Source: Myxococcales bacterium
Lineage (GTDB): Bacteria > Myxococcota_A > Polyangia > Polyangiales > Houyiibacteriaceae
Assembly (NCBI GenBank): GCA_013002645.1
Contig: JABDJF010000719.1
Coordinates: 1 to 13,295 of the forward strand
Direction: 5' to 3'
Length of the DNA: 13,295 nucleotides
Positions 1-7,435 of the stretch are shown one piece after another (within the stretch, counting starts at the first letter, position 1; the number at the start of each line of letters is the position of its first letter). The notes beneath the pieces were generated by a model that had not been told where the DNA came from, made no database searches, and saw only the letters and a program-made list of their open reading frames with translations. A program made the position numbers and the translations under genes.

Positions 1-3000
1 GCACCTCGTTGATGACCGCAGACCGCTTCGCCAGGTGGACGACTTCGTCTGGAAATTCGTCTTTCATTTTCTGCACTTCGGCGTCAAAACGCGAAGCTGC
101 CTCATGCCACTTGCCCGTCTGCTCGGCGAGGCGCTCCGCAGAGGCAAGGGTCAGCTCGTTCCCGCGGTCGAGTGGCAGCGCACGAACGAAGGCGTCGAAT
201 GCCGAGGGCGGATCTTCGAGTTGAAGCTCGTAGATCTCGGCGAGTTGATGGAGCATCTCGACCCGCTCCGATGGATCTTCGGTGAACCGAACTTGAGCCT
301 CGTGCACTTCGGCCAGCTTTCGATACTCTCCGACCTGCAGGTAGACTTGCTCGAGCGCTTCAGCCGCCGCCAGGGGCTCCACCGCGTCGTTCGTCATCGT
401 CGTCAGCGCATCGAGCGTCGGCTGATGAGCCGGCGTCTCCGCCAAGATATCGCGGTAGATTTCAATCGCCTGAATCGGGTCCTCGAGCTGCATCCGCCAG
501 AGCTCTCCGATTCGAAACCGCACCTCGGTTCGCTCTTCATCATCCGACGCGAGCTCGGATTCGCGCTCGAGAACCTGGAGCAGCTCTCGCCATTGAGCGG
601 TACTCTCGAACAAACCGTCGAGGTGAGCGAGAGCCGAAACGTCGTCCGGGTCGATTTCGAGTACCCGCTGATAGGCGTCGATCGCCCTGTCCGAGTCCTC
701 GAGCTGCCCCTCGTAAATCTGGCCCATCCCCAGGAAGAGGGTTCTACGGGCGTCGGGGTCAGAGACGACCTCGGCCTTGCGCTCGTAGGTTTGGAGCAGC
801 GGCGACCACTTGCCGAGCTGCGTCTGCAGCTCGATCAGACGATCGAGCGACTGAAGATCTCCGGGGTCGGCTTCGACCACCTGCTGGTGCACGGCGATCG
901 CTTCTGCCGGCCGCTCGAGGATGTCCTCGTAGATCGCTGCGGCTTTGACGAGCTGCTCTCGCTGGTCGGCGGGCGATGGCAGCATCTTGGCCTTGTGCCG
1001 GTAGATTCGGGCGAGGTCTTCATAGCGCTCGCCCCGCTGGAACAAGCGCTCCAAGGCGTCCGCCGATTGCTGATGTTCGGGGGCGAGTCCGAGCACTTTC
1101 TCATAGTGCTCGACCGCCCGCTCGATTTGTCCGAGGTCGTCTTCTCTGATCCCGGCGGCGCGAAGAAGGAGGTCGATTGCGAGGTCCGGCTCGTCCGATG
1201 ACCCGGCGACATCCTCGTACACGCCGGCGAGCGCGTCGGCCGCTCCTACGGCAGCGCCGAGCCGCTCGAGCTCCGCTCTCGCAATGGGGTCTCCGGCGTC
1301 TTCGCGAAACGCACGCGCATAGCTGTCAAACGCCCCATGCAGGTCGCTCAGCGAGAACTCTTTCAACTTCGCGATTTCGTTGAAGAGCGCCATCCGTCGC
1401 TCGGGCGCGGTCGCATGATTCGCCTGAATCTCGTAAACCTCGACGAGCCGGCCCGACGCGCCACCGTCACTGTAAATCGGCTCGAGGATGTCGGCGACGG
1501 TCGCCTGATGCTCCGCAGACTCGAGCAGCCGCTCGAGCGCGCCGAGAGCCGATGGATTGCTGGCATCGTTGGCGAGCACGTCGCGGTAAATCTCGATCGC
1601 CGACTCGGTCGACCCCATTCGCTCTTCCCTGAGGTCCGCGAGGCGGAGAAGGAGGACCGTCTGTTCGTTCTGGTCGTCCGTCATCGAGAGCTGGCGCTCG
1701 ACGTTGTCGGCCAGATCCCCCCAGAGCCCCTGCCGCGCGAGCAAGCCATCGAGCGCGATCAAGGCGTCTCGGTTGGTCGGGTCGAGCTCGAGAATCTCGT
1801 TCTGCAGAGCGATCGCTTGATCGTTCTCCTCGAGCAGCTCGGCGTGGATACGCGACATCTCGGCGAGCACGCCGATCTTGTCATCGGGGTCCGCGTGCCC
1901 TTCCGCTCGCGTGCGGAGGACGCCCACGAGCTCCGGCCATCGCTGCGCGCCTCGGTAAACGGCATCGAGCAGATCGAGAACCTCGAAGTCAGCCGGGTCC
2001 GCTTCGAGTACTTTTCGATAGGCCGAAACCGCGGCTTCCGCGTTCCCGAGTTGGGCGTCGTGAATCTGCGCGGTCTTGATCCATAGCGACCGGCTCAGCG
2101 AAGGGTCCTCGACCGTGGCCGCGAGGTCGGCGGTGAGCTCTGCAACCGACTCGAACAGGTCGTGCTCGCTCGCAAGCATCTCGAGCCGCGACAAGGTCGC
2201 AACGTCTGACGGCACTTCCCGGAACGCATCGCGCAGCGAAGCGAACCCTCGACCGGCGTCACCGATGTGTTGGAAGTACGTGTCGGCGATGCGCGTGAGT
2301 AGCTGCAGCCGCTCTCGAGGAACGCTGCTGAAGCCATGCTGAACGCGAAGCGCATTGACGTACGGACCCCATTCCTCGCTGATCTCGTAGATGGGCTCGA
2401 GGACCCTCGAGGCCTCGGCGGCCACTTCCTCGTCATCGAGCAACTCCTCGAGCCGCGCCTTGGCGCCGTCATGCTCGGGGATCAGCGAAAGCACCTCGCG
2501 ATAGAGCTCCACGGAGCGCGGCTTGTCATCTAGCTTGGAGTCGCAAACGCGACCCAGCCGAAACTTGAGCGAGGCCAGCTCTTCGTGGCTCTCCGGCCCG
2601 GCCTCGATTCGGCGCTCGAGAATCTGACCGAGGTCCTGCCATCGGCCCTCCGTCTCGTAGAGCCTCTCGAGCTCACCGCAGGCATCGCTGTGCTCGACGC
2701 CGTATTCGTCGACGATGCCTTCAAACGCGTCAATTGCCTTCTCTCGGTCGTTCAGCGCATCGGCGAAAAGGCGGGCGCGCCGATAGGCCATGTCGAGCCG
2801 CAAATCCGGGTCCTCTTCGAGCTCGATTCGGCGTGCATAAATATCCAGGAGGTCTCGGAATCGCTCGGTGCGAACGTACAGGTCGCCGAGCGCTTCGATC
2901 GCATCGAGATTGTCGCTCTCGGCCTCGTAGACGAGCTGGTACTGCTCGATGGCGTCGTCGACTCGATCGAGCTGCGCCAAGGTCTGACCGTAGCTGAGCC

Positions 3001-4300
3001 GAATTGGGACGGCCTGATGCAGATCGGAAACCGCGTCGATGGCCGACTCGAAGCCCGAGACCAGTCGATCCCAGCCGTTCATCTCCTCGGCCAGGCGTTC
3101 GACGTCGACCCTCGCCTCGTCGTGCGTCGGCGCTAAGGAGAACGCCTCCAAGTAACGCTCGAACGCAACCTCAGGCTGCCGCAGGCGCTCCTCGAACACA
3201 TGGCCGATCCTACGCAGAAGGTCGACCTTGGAGTCATCGCCCTTGGCATGCGCAAAGCGCACCTCGAGGACCGACACCAACTTACGCGCGTCATGCGCTT
3301 CTTCGTAAATCGGGGTCAGCGCCTCGGCGGCCCGCACGTTGTCCGGGTCGGCGCCTAGAATCTTTTCGTACACGCGGGCGGCGCGGTCGGCTTTCCCCTT
3401 TTTGTCTTCCCAGAGGCGGGCTGCCCTAAACAACAGCGCCACACGTTCCTCCGGGCTGGTTTCCTGCGCCTCGGCCTGCCGTTCCACGATTCGGATCAGC
3501 TCGTCCCACTTCTCGTTGGCCGCGTAGAATGCCTCGAGCTCGTCCCAAGCACCCAGTGAAACGTAGCGTCGCTTGAGCTGTTCCTGTGCTCGGCGATCGG
3601 ACGGATCGAGATCGAGAAGCTTCTTGAAGGCGCCAATCGCCCCTTGGTCGTTGCCGATCTTGTCGGCATAAATCATCCCGAGCTTTTGGAGCTGCTGCTT
3701 CATGGAGGCGACATCAGCGTCGCTGGCGACCAGCGTCTCCAAGACCTCGGCCAGCGGTTCCCACTGGCGCGCGCGCTCGTAGAGCTGCGCCAAATTGCTC
3801 AGCGCGTTCGGATTATCGGGGTCCGTTGCGAGGACCTTCTGCCAAAGCTCGATGCACACATCGGGCTTGCGGAGCCGCTGCGTCGCAAGCTCGGCCATTT
3901 CCTGATATCGCAGTACGCGATCGTCCTCGGCGAGAAGGTCGACCTCTCGCTGCATGGTGCGAATCAGCTTCTCCCAATCACGACGCTTCTCGTACATCTC
4001 CTTGAGGCGTTCGATCGCATCGCGGTCCTCGGGAGCGAGCTCCGACACATGCTCGAAGCACTTGATCGCCTCGGCCTGGTTGCTCGATCGCTCCAGGTAG
4101 AGCGTGCCCGCTTGACGAAAGAGGTCCACCTTCTCCGCGGGCGCCTGCACCAGCTCGGCCTTCTGAAGGATGGAGCGAATCATGTCCGACCATCGCTTCT
4201 GTTGCTCGAACTTCTCGATCGCGTCGTCGAGCTTCTGGAGCTCGGCCTCTTCGGCTGCGGTCAGCTCTCGAACCTCATCCCCCGATTGTTCTTCCGACAT
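1..4300 (-). CDS. Giant cytoplasmic TPR protein, AgmK/GltI-like (C-terminus cut by window edge)
   Basis: The frame is open from ATG at 4300 to the window edge, giving 1433 residues with no stop. It begins MSEEQSGDEV and has no signal peptide or membrane segment, so it is probably cytoplasmic. The whole visible protein is helical TPR-type repeat with a period near 72 residues, or two hairpins. Each unit opens with an aromatic plus leucine motif such as RWSDMI (37), DWEKLI (109), QWEPLA (180), GWDRLV (410), RWQDLG (554), RWPELV (788), KWSPLL (1165) and QWRELL (1237). Each contains a canonical TPR segment such as AIEIYRDILAETP. It is strongly acidic and has only four cysteines. The start lies 15 bases after the upstream TPR gene, with a G-run as weak ribosome-binding site. 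Myxococcus AgmK (GltI) is a giant TPR protein of the gliding machinery next to AgmX-type genes. Size, repeats and context fit it, but orthology is inferred and other large TPR scaffolds are possible. Confidence 0.85.
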   Translation of the reverse strand, partial: MSEEQSGDEVRELTAAEEAELQKLDDAIEKFEQQKRWSDMIRSILQKAELVQAPAEKVDLFRQAGTLYLERSSNQAEAIKCFEHVSELAPEDRDAIERLKEMYEKRRDWEKLIRTMQREVDLLAEDDRVLRYQEMAELATQRLRKPDVCIELWQKVLATDPDNPNALSNLAQLYERARQWEPLAEVLETLVASDADVASMKQQLQKLGMIYADKIGNDQGAIGAFKKLLDLDPSDRRAQEQLKRRYVSLGAWDELEAFYAANEKWDELIRIVERQAEAQETSPEERVALLFRAARLWEDKKGKADRAARVYEKILGADPDNVRAAEALTPIYEEAHDARKLVSVLEVRFAHAKGDDSKVDLLRRIGHVFEERLRQPEVAFERYLEAFSLAPTHDEARVDVERLAEEMNGWDRLVSGFESAIDAVSDLHQAVPIRLSYGQTLAQLDRVDDAIEQYQLVYEAESDNLDAIEALGDLYVRTERFRDLLDIYARRIELEEDPDLRLDMAYRRARLFADALNDREKAIDAFEGIVDEYGVEHSDACGELERLYETEGRWQDLGQILERRIEAGPESHEELASLKFRLGRVCDSKLDDKPRSVELYREVLSLIPEHDGAKARLEELLDDEEVAAEASRVLEPIYEISEEWGPYVNALRVQHGFSSVPRERLQLLTRIADTYFQHIGDAGRGFASLRDAFREVPSDVATLSRLEMLASEHDLFESVAELTADLAATVEDPSLSRSLWIKTAQIHDAQLGNAEAAVSAYRKVLEADPADFEVLDLLDAVYRGAQRWPELVGVLRTRAEGHADPDDKIGVLAEMSRIHAELLEENDQAIALQNEILELDPTNRDALIALDGLLARQGLWGDLADNVERQLSMTDDQNEQTVLLLRLADLREERMGSTESAIEIYRDVLANDASNPSALGALERLLESAEHQATVADILEPIYSDGGASGRLVEVYEIQANHATAPERRMALFNEIAKLKEFSLSDLHGAFDSYARAFREDAGDPIARAELERLGAAVGAADALAGVYEDVAGSSDEPDLAIDLLLRAAGIREDDLGQIERAVEHYEKVLGLAPEHQQSADALERLFQRGERYEDLARIYRHKAKMLPSPADQREQLVKAAAIYEDILERPAEAIAVHQQVVEADPGDLQSLDRLIELQTQLGKWSPLLQTYERKAEVVSDPDARRTLFLGMGQIYEGQLEDSDRAIDAYQRVLEIDPDDVSALAHLDGLFESTAQWRELLQVLERESELASDDEERTEVRFRIGELWRMQLEDPIQAIEIYRDILAETPAHQPTLDALTTMTNDAVEPLAAAEALEQVYLQVGEYRKLAEVHEAQVRFTEDPSERVEMLHQLAEIYELQLEDPPSAFDAFVRALPLDRGNELTLASAERLAEQTGKWHEAASRFDAEVQKMKDEFPDEVVHLAKRSAVINEV

Positions 4301-4315
4301 CTTGGCTAAGCCCCC

Positions 4316-5185
4316 CTACGGCGATTCGGTTCTCAACTCCGCGAGACGGTCTCGCGCGGCTTTGACGTAGTGCTCGGGCGCATCCGCTCCGGCCATCATC
4401 ACATACTTGTCGAGGTAGCGTTTCGCTTCCTCGTCATTGCCCTGAAGCGCATAGGTCCAGCCAAGCGAGAACAGGGCATCACTCATTCCCGGGACGATCC
4501 CGAGCGCCGATTGGAACTCCGCGATCGCCTCATCATACTTGCGCTGCTGCTGGTAGACCGTGCCGAGTAGATGGTGAATGTTTGCTTCTTCTTCGGTCCC
4601 CGGCATTGCGACCTTGAGCGCTTCGGCCAAAACCTGAGCGGCCTGATCCGGGTAGCGTAGGTCGGCATACAGTCGGCCGAGCGCCGAGTACGAGGGCAGA
4701 AACCGCGGCCCGGTCATGATGGCATCGCTGTATTGGTAGAGGGCGCTCTGCGGATCCTCGAGCTCCTCGCTACAGCGACCGAGCTTGAAGTGCGCCTTGA
4801 AGAGCGTCGGGTCGAGCTCGAGCGACTTCTTGAGTGCCGTCTGCGCGCCTTTCCAATCGTTGAGCTCGATCAGCACCGAGCCGAGCTTCTCGTGATACCC
4901 GGCAGTATCGGGCTTTGCGACGATGGCGCGTTCGAGCGCCTCGCGCGCCGCCGAGAACGAGCGCATCTCGATCTGCACGATCGCGAGGTTGAAGTAGGCC
5001 TGGTGATTCGTTGGATCGAGCGCGGCAGCCTTCTCCAGGTTCTCCGCCGCCTCGCTGAAACGTTTCATCTGCGCGAGCTCGACCCCGGCATTCATTTCGT
5101 TCATCGATTCGACGCGGGCGCGCGAACAATTGCCGCCCATCAGGATTAGCCCCACCACCACAAACCCGAACATTTGAGCTCGCAT
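4316..5185 (-). CDS. Exported TPR protein, probable lipoprotein
   Basis: The product has 289 residues. The N-terminus has a hydrophobic stretch (residues 6-17) ending at Cys20. The lipobox GGNC is atypical: Gly at -3 and Asn at -1 are both uncommon, so lipidation is plausible but not secure. From about residue 29 to the end there are roughly seven TPRs with classic spacing, for example FSEAAENLEKAAALDP, YDEAIAEFQSALGIVP and DEEAKRYLDKYVMMAG. The start is supported by an AGGAGG box five bases upstream. It follows a 207-base gap after the GltG-like gene and runs 15 bases ahead of the giant TPR gene, so these two probably share a transcript. The motility protein AglT of Myxococcus is also a TPR lipoprotein, but I cannot establish that relationship from sequence alone. 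A periplasmic assembly or docking role is inferred from the context. Confidence 0.85.
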   Translation of the reverse strand: MRAQMFGFVVVGLILMGGNCSRARVESMNEMNAGVELAQMKRFSEAAENLEKAAALDPTNHQAYFNLAIVQIEMRSFSAAREALERAIVAKPDTAGYHEKLGSVLIELNDWKGAQTALKKSLELDPTLFKAHFKLGRCSEELEDPQSALYQYSDAIMTGPRFLPSYSALGRLYADLRYPDQAAQVLAEALKVAMPGTEEEANIHHLLGTVYQQQRKYDEAIAEFQSALGIVPGMSDALFSLGWTYALQGNDEEAKRYLDKYVMMAGADAPEHYVKAARDRLAELRTESP

Positions 5186-5190
5186 GCTTG

Positions 5191-5196
5191 CCTCCT
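5191..5196 (-). promoter_or_regulatory. Ribosome binding site of the 289-residue TPR gene
   Basis: The minus strand reads AGGAGG followed by CAAGC and ATG, a five-base spacer. It is the best Shine-Dalgarno match in the window and fixes the start at 5185. Its strength fits a gene that cannot rely on coupling to the distant gene upstream. Confidence 0.75.
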
Positions 5197-5222
5197 ACGC
5201 TTGGAAATTCACAAGCACTTCA

Positions 5223-5252
5223 ATCCTACAGCATTTGTCTCGTAGCCAACAA
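5223..5252 (-). promoter_or_regulatory. Weak candidate sigma70-type promoter
   Basis: On the minus strand TTGTTG (5252-5247) is separated by 18 bases from TAGGAT (5228-5223). Against TTGACA and TATAAT these score three and four matches out of six. The position, about 38 bases before the ATG of the 289-residue TPR gene and in the only large gap, is what makes it worth listing. Matches this weak occur by chance. Confidence 0.2.
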
Positions 5253-5260
5253 CTCTAGAC

Positions 5261-5279
5261 ACAGCTCTTTTTCAGCTGT
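5261..5279. repeat. Short perfect inverted repeat (hairpin)
   Basis: ACAGCT and AGCTGT flank the seven-base loop CTTTTTC. On the minus strand no T-run follows, so it is not a standard terminator for the operon. On the plus strand some Ts follow, but no plus-strand gene precedes it. It could be an RNA hairpin or a protein-binding palindrome, or chance. Confidence 0.35.
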
Positions 5280-5392
5280 TTCACGCTTTTTAGCCAGTTT
5301 CAGACCAGGTCCGGCGCCCTGAACGGGATCGCAGGCCCTGGAAACCAAGGAGATCCGCTTGAAATCTCGCTTTTCGGTCTCCGGCTGGGCGA

Positions 5393-7423
5393 TCACTGGC
5401 CCGCTGCATCGAGCAGGAAGGGATAGTTCACGACCACCACGCCGCCTCCATCGGGCGCCGGGAAAGTCCACCTGCGAACGGCCCGAACGATGCAGCTTTC
5501 GACCGCTTCGTTGCGTAGGCTCGAGTTTGCAACCATGGCCGATTGCACCGAGCCGGTCGGGGAGATGACGAACTTCGTAGTCACCCGACCCTGCAGATCG
5601 GGCCGCGCGTTGAGCTGTTGCTCGTAGCAGAACTTGACCTCGTTGATGTGGCGTCGCACGACGCGCCGAATGACTTCCTTCGAGAGCGAGCCCCGCACCT
5701 CGGCGCCGCCGCTGCGGACCTGAGGCACACCGGCCGAGCGTCCACGGAACCCGCCAACGCCGCTGCCGTAGCCGCCCTCGCCTGAACCCCGGCCGCCACC
5801 ACGGCCGATCGTGCCGAAGTTGCCCATGCCGATGGTGCCCTGGCCGAGCCCGCCACCACCGCGACCGGTGCCACGCAGCCCGAGGCCGCCAAATCCAAAG
5901 TTCTGACCGATGTCGTTGCCCGTCATCGCGCCGAGCGCACTGGTCGGGTCGTTCCCGAGCGCGAAGTCCGCGCCATAGGGAGAGGTGGGCGCATTGAACG
6001 AGCCCTGCATCGACGCCAGTGTCCCGATGATGCCCGCGGTGCGCGCGTTTTCTTCGGCCTGCTGACGCGCCATGACCGGGTCAGGGTTGTCCTCGGGCCC
6101 CTGGATGCCGTACTTGTTTTTGGTCTTCTCGGCTTTTTCATCGCCCATCTGACCTTGCTCGCCCTCGTGCGCCTTGCCGGTGCCGCCACCCTGCGAGTCA
6201 TCCCCGTTCAGCCACTCGGGCTCCGGCTCCTCGAGCTCTTCGGGCTCCATGAGGAACTGAATCAAGCGTGAGTCGGTCGCGAGCAGATCCGAAGAAAGCC
6301 CTCGCGGACGCGGAGGCTGGAAGTAGAACATCGTGAGCACGAGGCTCGCGAACAGCGCCGCACCCGCGACGTAGATCATCGGACGGATGTCCATCTTCGC
6401 ATGGCCCGCAACCTTCTTGCCGGCCTTGACGTCTTTGATGATGAACGTGAAATCCCGGTGCGTCATGCGAACCGCGCCACCTTCGGGCACGGGGAACTCC
6501 AAGGCGCCAGACACCGTGGAGCTCGGCCGGAAATCGCCCTGGCCGCGCATCAGGTCGAACGAGCGTGTCTGATCGCCGATCGTGGCCTCGCCCTTTGCTC
6601 CTTCGGGAACGACCGCAGTGACGCCCGCGCCTTCCGCGATGCACAGGGGCATCCGGTCGACGCCGATGGCATCATGCCCGAGCACGTAGTCCACTTCATC
6701 GACGTCTGGCTCGCCGACGTAATAGTCGCGTGGCGGCGTCAGATAGTCGACGTTCAAGACGTTGCGGTCGCCCCACAGGACAGACACCTCGATAGCGCGC
6801 TCGTTGGTTTCGATCTCGTGCGTGGGAACCGCGGCCGCGGTCGCCACCAGGCCGTACTCCGGCCCATCTTCCCCGACGGTGTTTGCGAACGGAGTCCTCG
6901 ACAGGCGTTTCGCACCGACCTCGAACGGATTGAACTTCGGCCCCGACTCGTCTTCCTGCGCGGTGGCGGCCGGTGGTGCCGATTTGGCCCTGGGCTCGGA
7001 CTCCTCGTCGAGCATGGCACTCATCGCCTGCTGATCGACGACCGGGTTTGCACCGCCGCCGCCCGCAGCCATCGCAACCGGAGGGCTCGAGGCAACCGCC
7101 ACCGTTCCCGTGATGATGTCGATGTGAAGCCGCTTCTTGCCGACTTGCACTTCGTCACCGGTCTGCAGCTTGCGCTTGTTGATCTTCTCGCCGTTGACCA
7201 GCGTGCCCGACGCGGAACCCAGGTCGATGATGAACACCTCGCCCGGACCGGTAACCTCGATGACCGCATGCATGCGGCTGACCTTGTCGTCCTCGAGGCA
7301 GACATCGCTCGTCTGCAGACGACCGATCTTGATAATCTCTTGGCTCAGCGTCTCAGCGCTGAGCAACTCGTCGCCATCGTAGATGGAAAACGCGACGGAC
7401 GTATTGTGGCTCGACTCACTCAC
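5393..7423 (-). CDS. gltG: FHA / transmembrane / AgmX-TonB-like C-terminal protein (GltG-like)
   Basis: The product has 676 residues. Residues 10-105 form an FHA domain with its phosphothreonine-binding signature intact: Gly34-Arg35, Ser49-Arg50-Met51-His52 and Asn77-Gly78. A low-complexity linker is followed by an unnamed region (205-335, from VSVLWGDRNVL to DFTFIIKDV). A Lys/Arg-rich segment precedes one membrane helix (349-368), giving an N-in, C-out topology. A periplasmic acidic and Gly-rich stretch follows (400-565). The C-terminus (575-675) is an AgmX/PglI or TonB_C-type domain with the motifs KFCYEQQLNARP and RRWTFPAP and paired cysteines 599 and 644, a likely disulphide. This architecture matches GltG of the Myxococcus gliding complex and its Nfs paralogue. 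Such proteins link the inner-membrane motor to the outer envelope. The start is GTG, after GGGGGA with a five-base spacer, 12 bases from the preceding gene. Family assignment is firm; Glt versus Nfs is not settled. Confidence 0.92.
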   Translation of the reverse strand: MSESSHNTSVAFSIYDGDELLSAETLSQEIIKIGRLQTSDVCLEDDKVSRMHAVIEVTGPGEVFIIDLGSASGTLVNGEKINKRKLQTGDEVQVGKKRLHIDIITGTVAVASSPPVAMAAGGGGANPVVDQQAMSAMLDEESEPRAKSAPPAATAQEDESGPKFNPFEVGAKRLSRTPFANTVGEDGPEYGLVATAAAVPTHEIETNERAIEVSVLWGDRNVLNVDYLTPPRDYYVGEPDVDEVDYVLGHDAIGVDRMPLCIAEGAGVTAVVPEGAKGEATIGDQTRSFDLMRGQGDFRPSSTVSGALEFPVPEGGAVRMTHRDFTFIIKDVKAGKKVAGHAKMDIRPMIYVAGAALFASLVLTMFYFQPPRPRGLSSDLLATDSRLIQFLMEPEELEEPEPEWLNGDDSQGGGTGKAHEGEQGQMGDEKAEKTKNKYGIQGPEDNPDPVMARQQAEENARTAGIIGTLASMQGSFNAPTSPYGADFALGNDPTSALGAMTGNDIGQNFGFGGLGLRGTGRGGGGLGQGTIGMGNFGTIGRGGGRGSGEGGYGSGVGGFRGRSAGVPQVRSGGAEVRGSLSKEVIRRVVRRHINEVKFCYEQQLNARPDLQGRVTTKFVISPTGSVQSAMVANSSLRNEAVESCIVRAVRRWTFPAPDGGGVVVVNYPFLLDAAGQ

Positions 7424-7435
7424 CCGGATCCCCCA

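Larger units (their letters stand above)
5186..5392 (-). other. Intergenic region between GltG-like and TPR genes
   Basis: These 207 bases are the only sizeable noncoding stretch. Two weak structures are visible. The first is a perfect six-base inverted repeat, ACAGCT/AGCTGT, at 5261-5279 with a seven-base loop and no T-run on the minus-strand side. The second is a compound hairpin, with an outer stem of CCAGG (5305-5309) with CCTGG (5337-5341) and an inner stem of CCTG (5318-5321) with CAGG (5332-5335). Neither is a convincing intrinsic terminator for the minus strand. A promoter for the downstream pair could lie here, and one weak candidate is listed separately. The short frame crossing this gap on the minus strand is unconvincing. 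Confidence 0.6.

Noticed and set aside
35..2086. Plus-strand frames of 388 and 249 codons near the left edge
   Set aside because: They are mirror images of the acidic TPR repeats of the giant minus-strand gene. GAG-rich codons read as CTC-rich in reverse, which gives the Leu-rich products. The minus-strand frame is uninterrupted for 1433 codons and shows repeat structure.
5231..5250. A TGGC...TGC pair suggesting a sigma54 promoter
   Set aside because: The GG and GC elements are two bases too far apart for the fixed -24/-12 spacing, and the -12 element lacks the TTGC form.
5305..5341. Compound hairpin as a terminator after the GltG-like gene
   Set aside because: The stems are short and bulged, and no T-run follows on the minus strand. 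It is described only as possible structure in the gap.
5226..5471. An 81-codon minus-strand frame crossing the 207-base gap
   Set aside because: It starts inside the C-terminal domain of the FHA/TonB gene in another frame, has no ribosome binding site and shows no domain.
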